From Gammaproteobacteria bacterium (GTDB lineage: Bacteria; Pseudomonadota; Gammaproteobacteria; Pseudomonadales; Pseudomonadaceae): a DNA stretch of 64,000 nucleotides. The first letter of the stretch is position 1. Every line of letters starts with the position of its first letter. Made by a program: the position numbers and the translations under genes. Location of the stretch: NCBI GenBank assembly GCA_018827205.1, contig JAHJXZ010000142.1, positions 1-64,000 on the forward strand. Reading direction: 5' to 3'. This document shows positions 1-14,308 of this stretch, piece by piece. The notes under the pieces are model-generated. The model was given only the letters and a program-made list of their open reading frames with translations. It made no database searches and had not been told where the DNA came from.

Positions 1-1328
<1,328 letters not shown>

Positions 1329-1339
1329 AAAATCGCCGG

Positions 1340-1480
1340 ATCGCTGCTGCGCTTGCTCATGCGGCGTTGGAAAGCAGCTCGCAATGCTCATTGGCTCCAG
1401 CCAACTGCGCTTGCTCGCTACTTTCCGCCTTGCCTGAGCTGCGCTCGCGACGCGAATCCAACGACTTTAAATACTGTTGA
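1340..1480. repeat. guaB-guaA intergenic nested inverted repeat
   Basis: The 227-bp spacer between guaB and guaA contains a compact set of nested inverted repeats. The core is TTGGCT-CC-AGCCAA (1391-1404). It is flanked by imperfect arms GGAAAG..AGC / GCT..CTTTCC and by outer arms around GCGTTGGA and TCCAACGA. The word GCGCTTGCTC occurs twice (at about 1349 and 1407). The layout resembles a dispersed palindromic intergenic element or a structured mRNA spacer. No ORF here looks real. Confidence 0.5.
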
Positions 1481-1555
1481 ATACACGGGGCTGCTGCTGT
1501 TGAAAACGATGGGGCGGCCCCTTGTCATTTGTGAATTCCGCTACGAGAGACGGCC

Positions 1556-3136
1556 ATGGCTCATCAAGACATCCACGCTCACCGCATCCTGATTCTGGAT
1601 TTCGGTTCCCAGTACACCCAGCTGATCGCCCGCCGTGTGCGCGAGATTGGTGTGTATTGCGAGCTGCACCCGTTCGACATGAGCGACGATGACATCCGTG
1701 CTTTCGCCCCGCGCGGCATCATCCTCGCCGGTGGCCCAGAGTCGGTGCATGAGGCCAATAGCCCGCGCGCGCCACAAGCAGTATTCGACCTGGGCGTGCC
1801 TGTCCTCGGTATCTGCTACGGCATGCAAACCATGGCTGAGCAACTGGGCGGCAAGGTTGAAGGCTCCGAACTGCGTGAGTTCGGTTACGCCCGCGTGGAT
1901 GTGGTTGGCAAGAGCCGTCTGCTGGATGGTATCGAAGACCACGTCGACGCTGACGGCCTGTTTGGCCTCGACGTATGGATGAGTCATGGTGACAAGGTCA
2001 CCAAGATGCCGCAGGACTTCCATGTCCTGGCCAGTACCCCGAGCTGCCCGATTGCTGGCATGTTCAACGACGCTCGCGGCTACTACGGCGTGCAGTTCCA
2101 CCCGGAAGTGACTCACACCAAGCAGGGCGGGCGCATCCTGTCGCGCTTTATCCTCGACATCTGCGGCTGTGAAGCGCTGTGGACACCGTCGAAAATCGCC
2201 GAAGACGCCATCGCCACTGTGCGTGCCCAGGTGGGCAGTGCCAACGTGCTGCTCGGTCTGTCCGGCGGTGTTGACTCTTCGGTGGTTGCGGCGCTGCTGC
2301 ACAAGGCCATTGGTGATCAGCTGACCTGCGTGTTTGTCGACAACGGCCTGCTGCGTCTGCACGAAGGTGAGCAGGTGATGGCCATGTTCGCCGAGAACAT
2401 GGGCGTCAAGGTGATCCGCGCCAACGCCGAAGAGCAGTTCCTTGGCAACCTGGCGGGTGAAGCGGACCCGGAGAAGAAGCGCAAGATCATCGGCCGTACC
2501 TTTATTGACGTGTTTGATGCCGAGTCCTGCAAGCTGGACAACATCAAGTTCCTCGCCCAGGGCACCATCTACCCGGACGTGATCGAGTCGGCTGGCGCGA
2601 AAAGCGGCAAGGCCCACGTGATCAAGTCGCACCACAACGTCGGTGGCCTGCCGGAAGAAATGAACCTGAAACTGGTCGAGCCGCTGCGCGAACTGTTCAA
2701 GGACGAAGTGCGTCGTCTGGGGCTGGAGCTGGGCCTGCCGTACGACATGGTCTACCGTCACCCATTCCCGGGCCCGGGCCTGGGTGTGCGGATCCTCGGT
2801 GAAGTGAAGAAGGAATACGCCGACCTGCTGCGTCGCGCTGACCATATCTTTATCGAAGAGCTGCGCAAGGCCGATTGGTACCACAAGGTCAGTCAGGCCT
2901 TCGTGGTGTTCCAGCCGGTGAAATCGGTGGGTGTAGTGGGTGACGGCCGTCGTTACGCCTGGGTTGTCGCCTTGCGCGCGGTGGAGACCATCGACTTTAT
3001 GACTGCACGTTGGGCGCACCTGCCTTACGAGCTGCTGGAAACCGTCAGCGGCCGCATCATCAACGAGATCGAAGGCATCTCCCGCGTTACCTATGACGTG
3101 TCGAGCAAGCCGCCTGCCACCATCGAGTGGGAGTAA
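1556..3136 (+). CDS. guaA: GMP synthase (glutamine-hydrolysing)
   Basis: Converts XMP to GMP using ATP and glutamine. The order is a class I glutamine amidotransferase with nucleophile motif GICYGMQ and the His/Glu motif FHPEVTHT, then the ATP-pyrophosphatase loop [12 protein letters not shown], and the C-terminal dimerisation domain ending in TIEWE. The 526-residue length is that of the family. A weak GAGAGA stretch precedes the ATG. The gene ends just before a strong intrinsic terminator, so guaB-guaA is probably one transcription unit. Confidence 0.98.
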   Translation: MAHQDIHAHRILILDFGSQYTQLIARRVREIGVYCELHPFDMSDDDIRAFAPRGIILAGGPESVHEANSPRAPQAVFDLGVPVLGICYGMQTMAEQLGGKVEGSELREFGYARVDVVGKSRLLDGIEDHVDADGLFGLDVWMSHGDKVTKMPQDFHVLASTPSCPIAGMFNDARGYYGVQFHPEVTHTKQGGRILSRFILDICGCEALWTPSKIAEDAIATVRAQVGSANVLLGLSGGVDSSVVAALLHKAIGDQLTCVFVDNGLLRLHEGEQVMAMFAENMGVKVIRANAEEQFLGNLAGEADPEKKRKIIGRTFIDVFDAESCKLDNIKFLAQGTIYPDVIESAGAKSGKAHVIKSHHNVGGLPEEMNLKLVEPLRELFKDEVRRLGLELGLPYDMVYRHPFPGPGLGVRILGEVKKEYADLLRRADHIFIEELRKADWYHKVSQAFVVFQPVKSVGVVGDGRRYAWVVALRAVETIDFMTARWAHLPYELLETVSGRIINEIEGISRVTYDVSSKPPATIEWE

Positions 3137-3140
3137 CCAG

Positions 3141-3163
3141 AAGGGGCCTACGGGCCCCTTTTT
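3141..3163 (+). terminator. rho-independent terminator of guaBA
   Basis: Perfect stem AAGGGGCC / GGCCCCTT with a TACG loop, followed by T residues, starting 4 bp after the guaA stop. The rest of the spacer up to 3419 (about 255 bp) shows no convincing gene. Confidence 0.93.
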
Positions 3164-3419
3164 GTTGGCCCTGATCGGTTGCGTATGAGGTAGGCACTAC
3201 GCTGGGTATCGGACAGCCGCTGTTCTCTATTGGGTTAGGGCTGGGCTGTTCTTTATTCGATCAACCCCCAGGCTTGCGAGACGATCTGCAAAGCCTGCAG
3301 GGCAGCGTATTTCCATGAGCACTGGGCCAGGCTGGCTGTGAGGTGCTTATCGTGGCTATGCTCGGGCGGCGGATTGAACCAGAATCCGGGTGTCCGGCCA
3401 TTTATGCAGGGAGATCAAG

Positions 3420-5936
3420 ATGACCGCACTATTTGCCTTGGCGAGCATGGCGCGGTGTTTTGCTGTAAGCGGGGGGCGGTCACTTGGCCATCTGCTGGGG
3501 CTGGCCCTGAGTGCTCTGCTGCTAGCCGTCAGCCCCGCGTGGGCGCAAGACGAGTCTGCTTCTGCTGCTCCAATTGCCACGGCTGCTGCGGCAATTGCCT
3601 TAAACGACATTCTGCTGCGCGCGGATGATGACCAGCGTTTGGCGGACCGCGCCAAACGCCGGGCAGCGAGTGCGGACCCGGCTGCCGCGCTTGGCGCTCT
3701 GCTTGATGACATTGCGCGGCCCGTCGATGAGAAATTGCGCGCCTTCAGCGTGGATGACCTGCGCCAGCTGCCTTTTGTGCGGCTGGAGAGTCTGGCGCGC
3801 CACTGGAGCTTCGACGCCCACCGTATTCAAGCCTGGCGTACGCAGATGCGCGCCGTCACCAAACCTTATGCCGATGACACGGCCGAGCTGTCGCTACGCC
3901 GTGCACGTTGGCAGGCCACGCGCGCGGCGACCCCGGCAGACAGCATGCCCGTGCCTCTGGCTCGGCAGATCGACTTGATGATCAGCGAGCTGCAGGCGGC
4001 CGAGCAGGCACTTGCAGCGCCGTTGGAACAGCTGATTGAGTTGGGGCAACGGGCCAATGCGATCAATTCAAGTATTCAGCTTGGGCGCGAAGAAGTGGAC
4101 AGGGTCATCAGCGGTGTTGATGCACGCCTGTTTAGCCGTGATGCGCTGCCGTTGTGGCAGGCGCTGCATGTGCCTGACGACCAGCAAGCCGATGCGGATT
4201 CAGTGGTGCCGGGGCTGGATATTGAAGCCCGCTTTGCCGATGCCTACAGCGCGGTGAACACCATCAAGGTGCGCACGATGCAAGCGCTGCTGGTGCTGCT
4301 GTTGCTTGTGTTGCTCTGGCTGGCGCGCCAGCAGCGCTTGGCGCCTCACGCGAGCCGTGATGACGATAGCCAGCGGGTGGCCGCGCGCCCGTTGTCCGCC
4401 TGGTTGCTGCTGGCCGTGATGGCCGTGCAGGTGTTCGAGTCGGATGCACCCATGATGGCGCTTGAGGTGCTGACGCTGCTGGCAGTGGCGCCTGCGTTGC
4501 GCATGCTCCCGCAGCGCGCCCATGAACTGCTTGGCAGCTGGCCGCTAATGGCGGCTGGCTTGTATCTGGCTGACCGGCTTGGGGCGCTGCTATGGGGCGG
4601 TGAAGACTTTTATCGCGTGTTTCAGCTCGGGCTGACGGTCGTCGCGCTGCTGCTCACGCTCTGGCTACTGCGACAGATACTGCGGCGAGCTGAACGCAGT
4701 GCCGGCTGGGCGCGCTCGATGGTGCGTGGGATCTTTTGGCTGGGCGGTGGGCTGCTGGTGGCTTCACTGCTCGCCAATCTGGCCGGTGCCGTGCTACTGA
4801 CGCAGACGCTCACCAGCGGGGTGATCGATAGCGGTTATATCGGCCTGTTGCTGTACGCCAGCATGACTGTGGTCAATGCGCTGCTGCGGATGCTGATGGA
4901 GTTGCCGGCTGTGCAGCGGGTATGGCTGTTTCGTCGACACGGCCAGGCATTGTTGAGTTGGTTGCGTCGCGCATTGTTACTGGCAGCGGCAGTCAGTTGG
5001 CTGCTGTACAGCATGGATCGCTTTCGCGTGTTGTTGCCGGTGCAGGCGTTCGTCAGTCAGGTGTTGGGGTATGACGTCGAGGTCGGCGAGTTGTCCATCA
5101 GCCTGGGAGATGTACTGGTGTTTGCCCTGTCGGTGCTGATCACCATTGCTGCAGCGCGGGCGACCAAGTTGATACTGCGGGAGCAGTTGCGGGGGCATAG
5201 CCGCTTGCCACGCGGGGTGGGTAACAGCATCGCCTCGCTCACCTATTACGCGCTGCTGTTGCTGGGCTTTCTACTGGCGTTGTCGGCGGCGGGTTTCAAG
5301 GTCAGTCAGTTGACGCTGTTGTTCGGCGCACTGGGTGTGGGTATTGGCTTTGGCTTGCAGGGGCTAGTGAGCAATTTTGTTTCGGGTCTGGTGTTGATGT
5401 TCGAGCGGCCGATTCAGCCCGGCGACGTTATCGAGATCAACGGCGCCAGCGGCAGCGTCCGCGAAATTGGCCTACGCGCCACCAAGATCCGTACCTTCGA
5501 TGGCGCCGACATCGTGGTGCCCAATGGCACTCTGGTTGCCAATAACCTGACCAACTGGACGCTGCAGGATCGCAATCGGCGCATTGAAGTGCCGATCGGC
5601 GTCGCATACGGCAGCGACCCTGCCCAAGTGATTGAGCTACTGGCTAGCGTTGCACGCGCTGTCCCAGGGGTGGCCGCAGAGCCTGCGCCGGTCGTGTTGT
5701 TGCAGGAGTATGGTGACAGCTCGCTGAACTTCAGCGTGCGAGCCTGGGCGCAGGACTACGACCGTTGGACCACTACGCGCAGCGAGCTGATGGTGAGCAT
5801 GCTGCAGGCGCTTGCATCGGCCAATATCAGCATCCCGTACAACCAGTACGACCTCAATCTGCGCGGGGTGCCTGACGAGTTGCCCGAGGCGATGCGCCAG
5901 GTCGGCCAGGGCGGCGGTAAGTTGGACGCTTCCTGA
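3420..5936 (+). CDS. MscS-family mechanosensitive channel, large (MscK-like) type
   Basis: Predicted inner-membrane mechanosensitive channel of about 838 residues that would release solutes on hypo-osmotic shock. I chose the ATG at 3420 because AGGGAG lies 6 bases upstream; an earlier in-frame start at 3390 lacks this. A signal peptide ends near SPAWAQ. A periplasmic helical domain (DUF3772-like) follows, then many membrane helices, then the MscS pore/beta domain (FGALGVGIGFGLQGLVSNF, then ERPIQPGDVIEI and DIVVPNGTLVANNLTNW). It stands alone between the guaBA terminator and cumA. Family assignment is firm; gating properties are not visible. Confidence 0.93.
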   Translation: MTALFALASMARCFAVSGGRSLGHLLGLALSALLLAVSPAWAQDESASAAPIATAAAAIALNDILLRADDDQRLADRAKRRAASADPAAALGALLDDIARPVDEKLRAFSVDDLRQLPFVRLESLARHWSFDAHRIQAWRTQMRAVTKPYADDTAELSLRRARWQATRAATPADSMPVPLARQIDLMISELQAAEQALAAPLEQLIELGQRANAINSSIQLGREEVDRVISGVDARLFSRDALPLWQALHVPDDQQADADSVVPGLDIEARFADAYSAVNTIKVRTMQALLVLLLLVLLWLARQQRLAPHASRDDDSQRVAARPLSAWLLLAVMAVQVFESDAPMMALEVLTLLAVAPALRMLPQRAHELLGSWPLMAAGLYLADRLGALLWGGEDFYRVFQLGLTVVALLLTLWLLRQILRRAERSAGWARSMVRGIFWLGGGLLVASLLANLAGAVLLTQTLTSGVIDSGYIGLLLYASMTVVNALLRMLMELPAVQRVWLFRRHGQALLSWLRRALLLAAAVSWLLYSMDRFRVLLPVQAFVSQVLGYDVEVGELSISLGDVLVFALSVLITIAAARATKLILREQLRGHSRLPRGVGNSIASLTYYALLLLGFLLALSAAGFKVSQLTLLFGALGVGIGFGLQGLVSNFVSGLVLMFERPIQPGDVIEINGASGSVREIGLRATKIRTFDGADIVVPNGTLVANNLTNWTLQDRNRRIEVPIGVAYGSDPAQVIELLASVARAVPGVAAEPAPVVLLQEYGDSSLNFSVRAWAQDYDRWTTTRSELMVSMLQALASANISIPYNQYDLNLRGVPDELPEAMRQVGQGGGKLDAS

Positions 5937-6081
5937 TCCCCTATGCCAGCGGTGCGGCAATCAGCCTCGATTTCAGGCTCGTCTTGAACGCTAGTTAGAT
6001 GAGAAACTATTGCATCTATCGGGGGTGAGTTCTTCCTCCGATGCATGGCCATGGCATATAGCCAGGCAACCTGGAGTGGAT

Positions 6082-7452
6082 ATGTTGTTTTCCCGCAGAC
6101 AAATGCTGATCGGCCTGGCCGGTCTTGGTGTTGTCGGCCTTGGCGCCGGCGGCGTGCGCTACTGGCTGGGGCGCCCGGAGAATGTGGCGACCCACGACTA
6201 CGAACTGATCGCCGCGCCGCTGGAGATCGAGTTGGTGCCGGGGCATATCACGCCGGCCTGGGCTTACGGTGGTCAGGCGCCTGGTCTGGAGTTGCGTTGC
6301 CGGCAGGGTGAGCGCTTGCGCGTGCGCTTTATCAATAAGCTGGATGTGCCCACCACCATTCACTGGCATGGCATCCGCCTGCCGCTGGAAATGGACGGTG
6401 TGCCTTATCTGTCGCAGGCGCCGGTGCTGCCGGGGGAATACTTCGACTACAACTTCATCACCCCCGATGCCGGCAGCTTCTGGTATCACCCGCACGTCGC
6501 CAGCAGCGAGCAGCTGGGGCGTGGTTTGGTCGGTGCGCTGATTGTCGAGGAGCGCGAGCCAAGTGGTTTCAAGCATGACCACACGCTGAGCCTGAAAAGC
6601 TGGCATGTCGACGAGCAGGGCGCGTTTACCGATTTCAGTGTGCCGCGTGAAGCGGCACGTGGCGGCACCCCTGGGCGACTGAGTACCGTCAATGGCAAGC
6701 ACGCGCCAACCCTGGATTTGCCTGCCGGGCAAGTGGTGCGCCTGCGCCTGATCAATCTGGATAACACCCTGACTTATCGCCTTAACCTGCCCGGCGCGGA
6801 TGCGCGTATCTATGCGCTGGATGGCAATCCCGTTGAACCGCGCTCGCTGGGTAGGGAGTATTGGCTCGGGCCGGGTATGCGGATCGAGCTGGGGCTAAAG
6901 GTGCCTGCGGCCGGAACGGAGTTGTCGCTGCGTAACGGGCCATTGCGTCTGGTGACGCTACGCGCGCAGCCCAGTGCCGAGGGTGTGGGTGAGTGGCCGC
7001 CTGCCTTGCCAGCCAACCCGGTGGCTGAGCCGGACCTGGCCAATGCCGAAATCGTCAAATTCAACTTCGAATGGGCCGGTGCGGTGTCGGTTGGCCTGGC
7101 TCAGGGGGCGGCCCATAGCTTCTGGCAGATCAATGGCCAGGCTTGGGATATCAATGATAAGACCTGCGCCGATCGACCTATTGCTCGCCTGCAACTGGGC
7201 AAGAGCTATATCTTTGAGTTGCGCAACCTTAGTCAGTATCAGCATCCGATCCACCTGCACGGCATGACCTTCAAGGTGCTCGCCTCCAATCGCAAGTCGA
7301 TCATTCCGTATTTCACTGACACCTACCTGCTGGGCAAGAATGAGCGCGCGCGCGTTGCGCTGGTCGCCGATAATCCTGGGGTATGGATGTTCCACTGCCA
7401 TGTGATCGACCATATGGAAACCGGTCTGATGGCATCAATCGAGGTCGTTTAA
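6082..7452 (+). CDS. cumA: Multicopper oxidase, Tat-exported (CumA-like)
   Basis: Periplasmic multicopper oxidase of 456 residues. The start at 6082 has GGAG just upstream and opens directly with a twin-arginine signal (SRRQMLIGLAGLG), so folded, copper-loaded export is expected. All four copper motifs are present: HWHGIR, FWYHPHV, HPIHLHG and the type 1/3 motif HCHVIDHMETG. The next gene is tadA. The same pair was described in P. putida as cumA-cumB in Mn(II)-oxidation work, although later work, as I recall it, assigned most Mn oxidase activity to other genes. The physiological substrate is unknown from sequence. Confidence 0.9.
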   Translation: MLFSRRQMLIGLAGLGVVGLGAGGVRYWLGRPENVATHDYELIAAPLEIELVPGHITPAWAYGGQAPGLELRCRQGERLRVRFINKLDVPTTIHWHGIRLPLEMDGVPYLSQAPVLPGEYFDYNFITPDAGSFWYHPHVASSEQLGRGLVGALIVEEREPSGFKHDHTLSLKSWHVDEQGAFTDFSVPREAARGGTPGRLSTVNGKHAPTLDLPAGQVVRLRLINLDNTLTYRLNLPGADARIYALDGNPVEPRSLGREYWLGPGMRIELGLKVPAAGTELSLRNGPLRLVTLRAQPSAEGVGEWPPALPANPVAEPDLANAEIVKFNFEWAGAVSVGLAQGAAHSFWQINGQAWDINDKTCADRPIARLQLGKSYIFELRNLSQYQHPIHLHGMTFKVLASNRKSIIPYFTDTYLLGKNERARVALVADNPGVWMFHCHVIDHMETGLMASIEVV

Positions 7453-7454
7453 GC

Positions 7455-9524
<2,070 letters not shown>

Positions 9525-9605
9525 GGCTGCCACGGGTGCCGTTGGCGGCGCTTTAGGCTAGAATGCACGGCCTCAAAGTACACCCCTTCCCAGAGGCTGT
9601 CCCCG

Positions 9606-12600
9606 ATGTTGATCCTGCGCGGCGCTCCCGCCCTTTCTGCTTTCCGTCACGGCAAACTGCTTGAACAACTGACCAGCAAGGTTCCTGCTGTCACCGGCCT
9701 GTATGCCGAGTTCGCGCATTTTGCTGAAGTGTCCGGTGTTCTGAATGCCGACGAAGAGCAGGTATTGGCCCGTTTGCTGAAATACGGCCCGAGTGTGCCG
9801 GTGCAGGAGCCAAGCGGCCGCCTGTTCCTGAGCATTCCGCGCTTTGGCACCATCTCGCCGTGGTCGAGCAAGGCCAGCGACATCGCTCGCAACTGCGGCC
9901 TGGCTAAGATTCAGCGTATCGAGCGCGGTCTGGCCTACTACGTCAGCGGCGAGTTGAATGCCGCCGAGGCGCAGCTGGTTGCCGATCTGCTGCATGACCG
10001 CATGACCCAACTGGTACTGGATAACCTCGAAGGCGCCGCTGCGCTGTTCAGCCATGCGCAGCCCAAACCGCTGACTGCCGTGGACATCCTCGGTGGCGGT
10101 CGCGCTGCGCTGGAGAAGGCCAACGTTGAGCTAGGTCTGGCCCTGGCCGAAGACGAAATCGATTACCTGGTGACCAGCTTCAACGGTCTGGGGCGCAACC
10201 CCCACGACATCGAACTGATGATGTTTGCCCAGGCCAACTCCGAGCACTGCCGCCACAAGATCTTCAATGCCAGCTGGGATATCGATGGCCAAGCCCAAGA
10301 GAAATCCCTGTTCGGCATGATCAAGAATACCTACCAGATGCACAGCGAAGGCGTGTTGTCCGCTTATAAGGACAACGCCTCGGTGATCGTCGGCAGTGTT
10401 GCTGGTCGTTTCTTCCCGGACCCTGAAACTCGCCAATACGGCGCGACCCAGGAGCCGGTGCATATTCTGATGAAGGTGGAAACCCACAACCACCCGACGG
10501 CTATCTCACCTTTCTCTGGTGCGTCCACCGGTTCTGGTGGCGAGATTCGCGACGAAGGTGCCACCGGCCGTGGTGCCAAGCCGAAGGCCGGCCTGACCGG
10601 TTTCACCGTCTCCAACCTGAACATCCCCGGTTTCGAGCAGCCCTGGGAAGTGCCCTATGGCAAGCCCGAGCGCATCGTTACTGCGCTGGACATCATGATT
10701 GAAGGCCCGCTGGGCGGCGCGGCGTTCAACAACGAATTCGGTCGTCCGGCCCTGACCGGCTACTTCCGCACCTTCGAGCAGGCGATCCAGACCCCGCGCG
10801 GTGAAGAGGTGCGTGGTTATCACAAGCCGATCATGCTCGCCGGTGGCATGGGCAACATCCGTGCAGACCACGTGCAGAAAGCCGAGATTACCGTGGGTGC
10901 CAAACTGATCGTGCTCGGTGGCCCGGCCATGCTGATCGGTCTGGGCGGTGGTGCCGCTTCGTCGGTCGCCACCGGCGCCAGTTCGGCTGACCTGGATTTT
11001 GCCTCGGTACAGCGCGAGAACCCGGAAATGGAGCGCCGTTGCCAGGAGGTTATCGACCGCTGCTGGCAGCTGGGTGACAACAACCCCATCGCCTTTATCC
11101 ATGACGTTGGCGCCGGCGGTATTTCCAATGCCTTCCCGGAGCTGGTCAACGATGGTGGCCGTGGTGGTCGTTTCGAATTGCGCAATGTGCCCAACGACGA
11201 GCCGGGCATGGCCCCGCACGAAATCTGGAGCAATGAGTCCCAGGAGCGTTACGTGCTGGCCGTCAGCGCGGTTGATTTCGAGCGTTTCAAAGCCATCTGT
11301 GAGCGCGAGCGTTGTCCGTTTGCCGTGGTTGGTGAAGCCACCGAAGAACCCCATCTGACTGTAACCGACAGCCATTTCGCCAACACCCCGGTGGACATGC
11401 CGCTGGAAGTGCTGCTGGGCAAGCCGCCGCGCATGCACCGTTCGGCTGCTCGCGAAGCTGAATTGGGCGATGATTTCGATGCCAGCACCCTGGCGATCGA
11501 CGAAGCCGTGACCCGCGTGCTGCATCACCCCGCTGTGGCCAGCAAGAGCTTCCTGATTACCATTGGCGACCGCACCATTACCGGTCTGGTTGCCCGTGAC
11601 CAGATGGTTGGCCCGTGGCAGGTGCCAGTGGCTGATTGTGCGGTGACCGCCACCAGCTTCGACGTCTACACCGGTGAAGCCATGGCCATGGGCGAGCGCA
11701 CGCCGCTGGCGTTGCTGGATGCTGCTGCATCCGGGCGTATGGCGATTGGCGAGACGCTGACCAACCTGGCGGCTTCGCACATCGAGAAGATTTCTGATAT
11801 CAAACTGTCCGCCAACTGGATGGCCGCTGCTGGCCACCCGGGCGAAGACGCGCGCCTTTACGACACCGTGAAAGCGGTCGGCATGGAGCTGTGCCCGGAG
11901 CTGGGCATCACCATTCCGGTCGGCAAGGACTCGATGTCGATGAAAACCCAGTGGCGCGACGAGGGTGCGGACAAGAGCGTGACCTCGCCGCTGTCGCTGG
12001 TGGTGACCGGCTTTGCCCCGGTCAGCGATATTCGCAAGACCCTGACTCCGCAACTGCGCATGGACAAGGGCGAAACCGACCTGATCCTGATCGACCTGGG
12101 CCGTGGGCAGAACCGCCTGGGCGCCTCGATCCTTACCCAGGTGTACGGCAAGCTTGGCAGCCAAGCGCCGGATGTCGATGACGCTGAAGACCTCAAGGCC
12201 TTCTTTGCGGTGATCCAGGGCCTGAATGCTGACGGTCATATCCTCTCCTACCACGACCGTTCTGACGGTGGCCTTATGGTTACCGCGCTGGAAATGGCGT
12301 TTGCCGGCCATTGCGGCCTCAACCTGTTCCTTGACGCCCTGGCCGATGACCGCTCTGAGCTTGCCGCCGTGCTGTTCAACGAAGAGTTGGGGGCGGTAAT
12401 CCAGGTGCATCAGGACGCTACTCCGGAAGTGCTGGCGCAGTTCAGCGCTGCCGGCCTGGGTGATTGCGTGGCGGTGATTGGGCAGCCGGTCAACAGCGAT
12501 GACGTGGCGATCAGCTTCAATGGTCAGCCGGTATTCGGCGGCCAGCGCCGTCTGCTGCAGCGCCAGTGGGCGCAAACCAGCTACCAGATCCAGCGTCTGC

Positions 12601-13502
12601 GCGATAACGTGCAATGCGCCGAGCAGGAGTTCGACGCGCTGCTGGAAGAAGACAATCCCGGTCTGTCGGCCAAGCTCGGTTTCGACGTCAACCAGGACAT
12701 CAGCGCGCCGTATATTCGCAAGGGTGTACGTCCGCAGATCGCCGTCCTGCGTGAGCAGGGCGTCAACGGCCAGGTGGAAATGGCAGCGGCCTTCGACCGC
12801 GCAGGCTTCAACGCGATCGACGTACATATGAGCGATATCCTCAGCGGTCGCGTCAGCCTGGACGAGTTCAAGGGCCTGGTCGCCTGTGGCGGCTTCTCCT
12901 ACGGTGACGTGCTCGGTGCTGGCGAAGGCTGGGCCAAGTCGATCCTGTTCAACAGCCGTGCCCGTGATGGCTTCCAGGCGTTCTTCGAGCGCAAGGACAG
13001 CTTTGCCCTTGGCGTGTGCAACGGCTGCCAGATGATGAGCAACCTGCATGAGCTGATCCCTGGCACCGAGTTCTGGCCGCATTTCGTGCGTAACCGCTCC
13101 GAGCAGTTCGAAGCGCGTGTGGCGATGGTCCAGGTGCAGGAGTCGGCCTCGATCTTCCTGCAGGGCATGGCCGGTTCGCGTATGCCAATCGCCATTGCTC
13201 ACGGTGAAGGTCATGCCGAGTTCGAGAATGAGGAAGCACTGCTTGAGGCCGATCTGTCAGGCTGTGTGGCCATGCGCTTTATCGACAACCACGGCAAGGT
13301 CACCGAGACCTACCCGGCTAACCCCAACGGCTCGCCGCGCGGGATTACCGGTCTGACCAGTCGCGACGGTCGTGTGACCATCATGATGCCGCACCCGGAG
13401 CGGGTATTCCGCGCTGTGCAGAACTCCTGGAAACCGGATGACTGGCAGGAAGATGCCGGCTGGCTGCGCATGTTCCGCAACGCCCGCGTGTGGGTGGATT
13501 GA
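9606..13502 (+). CDS. purL: Phosphoribosylformylglycinamidine synthase
   Basis: Large single-chain FGAM synthase (1298 residues) that converts FGAR to FGAM with ATP and glutamine in purine synthesis. The N-terminal PurS-like and FGAM domains contain the [13 protein letters not shown] and [13 protein letters not shown] motifs. Two AIRS-type repeats follow. The C-terminal glutaminase has GVCNGCQMM with the nucleophilic Cys and the His/Glu site [10 protein letters not shown]. The length is that of proteobacterial PurL rather than the three-subunit form. It is probably monocistronic or transcribed with the following small CDGSH gene. Confidence 0.98.
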   Translation: MLILRGAPALSAFRHGKLLEQLTSKVPAVTGLYAEFAHFAEVSGVLNADEEQVLARLLKYGPSVPVQEPSGRLFLSIPRFGTISPWSSKASDIARNCGLAKIQRIERGLAYYVSGELNAAEAQLVADLLHDRMTQLVLDNLEGAAALFSHAQPKPLTAVDILGGGRAALEKANVELGLALAEDEIDYLVTSFNGLGRNPHDIELMMFAQANSEHCRHKIFNASWDIDGQAQEKSLFGMIKNTYQMHSEGVLSAYKDNASVIVGSVAGRFFPDPETRQYGATQEPVHILMKVETHNHPTAISPFSGASTGSGGEIRDEGATGRGAKPKAGLTGFTVSNLNIPGFEQPWEVPYGKPERIVTALDIMIEGPLGGAAFNNEFGRPALTGYFRTFEQAIQTPRGEEVRGYHKPIMLAGGMGNIRADHVQKAEITVGAKLIVLGGPAMLIGLGGGAASSVATGASSADLDFASVQRENPEMERRCQEVIDRCWQLGDNNPIAFIHDVGAGGISNAFPELVNDGGRGGRFELRNVPNDEPGMAPHEIWSNESQERYVLAVSAVDFERFKAICERERCPFAVVGEATEEPHLTVTDSHFANTPVDMPLEVLLGKPPRMHRSAAREAELGDDFDASTLAIDEAVTRVLHHPAVASKSFLITIGDRTITGLVARDQMVGPWQVPVADCAVTATSFDVYTGEAMAMGERTPLALLDAAASGRMAIGETLTNLAASHIEKISDIKLSANWMAAAGHPGEDARLYDTVKAVGMELCPELGITIPVGKDSMSMKTQWRDEGADKSVTSPLSLVVTGFAPVSDIRKTLTPQLRMDKGETDLILIDLGRGQNRLGASILTQVYGKLGSQAPDVDDAEDLKAFFAVIQGLNADGHILSYHDRSDGGLMVTALEMAFAGHCGLNLFLDALADDRSELAAVLFNEELGAVIQVHQDATPEVLAQFSAAGLGDCVAVIGQPVNSDDVAISFNGQPVFGGQRRLLQRQWAQTSYQIQRLRDNVQCAEQEFDALLEEDNPGLSAKLGFDVNQDISAPYIRKGVRPQIAVLREQGVNGQVEMAAAFDRAGFNAIDVHMSDILSGRVSLDEFKGLVACGGFSYGDVLGAGEGWAKSILFNSRARDGFQAFFERKDSFALGVCNGCQMMSNLHELIPGTEFWPHFVRNRSEQFEARVAMVQVQESASIFLQGMAGSRMPIAIAHGEGHAEFENEEALLEADLSGCVAMRFIDNHGKVTETYPANPNGSPRGITGLTSRDGRVTIMMPHPERVFRAVQNSWKPDDWQEDAGWLRMFRNARVWVD

Positions 13503-13519
13503 TCCGGAGGGGCGGGCTT

Positions 13520-13789
13520 ATGTCGAGTAGGCCCGCGCCGATTCTGCCTGAGGTACGCCAGGTTAAACCTGGCGATACCTTGCTGCTGTGCCGCTGCGGG
13601 CATTCGTCCCAGCTTCCCGATTGTGCTTCCGCCTGCCCTGATGTGCTTGAGCTACGGCCTGAGCGCGAGCAGTTTCTGCTGCTTTGCCGTTGCGCTCGCT
13701 CGCAACGTCTACCTTACTGTGATGGTAGCCATCAGCAGCCGGTATCCGGCTTTAAGGCCCGCTGGCGGCGATTCTGGCGCGGCTTGTAG
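13520..13789 (+). CDS. CDGSH iron-sulfur protein with one canonical and one all-Cys half
   Basis: 89-residue protein with two copies of the CDGSH spacing. The second copy is canonical (CxCx2Sx3PxCDGSH; C56, C58, C67, H71). The first keeps the same spacing but reads CRC...PDCASAC (C24, C26, C35, C39), so the usual His ligand is a Cys. CDGSH proteins bind [2Fe-2S] clusters through three Cys and one His. The start at 13520 has GGAGG upstream; an in-frame start at 13490 would overlap purL. It lies 17 bp after purL. Redox or cluster transfer is the likely role; the partner is unknown. Confidence 0.85.
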   Translation: MSSRPAPILPEVRQVKPGDTLLLCRCGHSSQLPDCASACPDVLELRPEREQFLLLCRCARSQRLPYCDGSHQQPVSGFKARWRRFWRGL

Positions 13790-13945
13790 TCTGGCTGATT
13801 GCGCTAATACGTTGAACACACAGCAAATTGTCCGGTCATAGGGTTTAACTGTGATGGGCTGCGCGAATACCTGATAAGGCATAATGCCATTATCATGTGG
13901 CATCATTATCCAACTGTTTTATCAGTCTTGCCGGCGGAGACTTCG

Positions 13946-14263
13946 ATGTACAAGCTGTGTTTTTATGTGCCTGAAACGCACCTGGATGCCGTAAAAAACG
14001 CGGTATTCGGCGCCGGTGGTGGACGTATTGGTCAGTATGATCAGTGTTGCTGGCAAACACTTGGGCAAGGCCAGTTTCGTGCCTTGGAAGGCAGTCAGCC
14101 GTTTCTCGGGCAACCGGGTAGGGTTGAGCAGGTGGCGGAATGGAAGGTCGAGATGGTCGTGGCTGATGAGCTGATTCATGACGCCGTGAAAGCCATGAAG
14201 AAGCAGCATCCCTATGAGGCGCCGGCTTTTGAAGTCTGGCGGCTGTCAGATATCCAGTTCTAG
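13946..14263 (+). CDS. YqfO/NIF3-insert-like protein
   Basis: 105-residue cytoplasmic protein beginning MYKLCFYVPETHLDAVK. It matches the CutA-like ferredoxin-fold insert domain of NIF3/YqfO proteins found here as a free-standing protein (GAGGGRIGQYDQCCWQT, then HPYEAPAFEVW at the C-terminus). The ATG at 13946 follows a GGCGGAGA sequence; the longer frame from 13895 has no such site. It is the last gene before a bidirectional terminator. Function is not established; metal or ligand binding is typical of the fold. Confidence 0.75.
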   Translation: MYKLCFYVPETHLDAVKNAVFGAGGGRIGQYDQCCWQTLGQGQFRALEGSQPFLGQPGRVEQVAEWKVEMVVADELIHDAVKAMKKQHPYEAPAFEVWRLSDIQF

Positions 14264-14268
14264 TTCAT

Positions 14269-14297
14269 AAAAAAGGCACCGCGAGGGTGCCTTTTTT
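14269..14297. terminator. bidirectional rho-independent terminator
   Basis: Twelve-pair stem AAAAAAGGCACC / GGTGCCTTTTTT with a 5-base loop, placed between two convergent genes. The A-run and T-run serve both strands. Confidence 0.93.
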
Positions 14298-14308
14298 GCG
14301 CGTATCGA

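Noticed and set aside
1541..3019. 492-codon open frame antisense to guaA
   Set aside because: Shadow of a GC-rich gene; no family-like motifs, and the forward frame is a complete GuaA.
10506..13214. 902-codon open frame antisense to purL
   Set aside because: Low-complexity His/Gln/Val-rich translation typical of an antisense shadow; purL is complete on the other strand.
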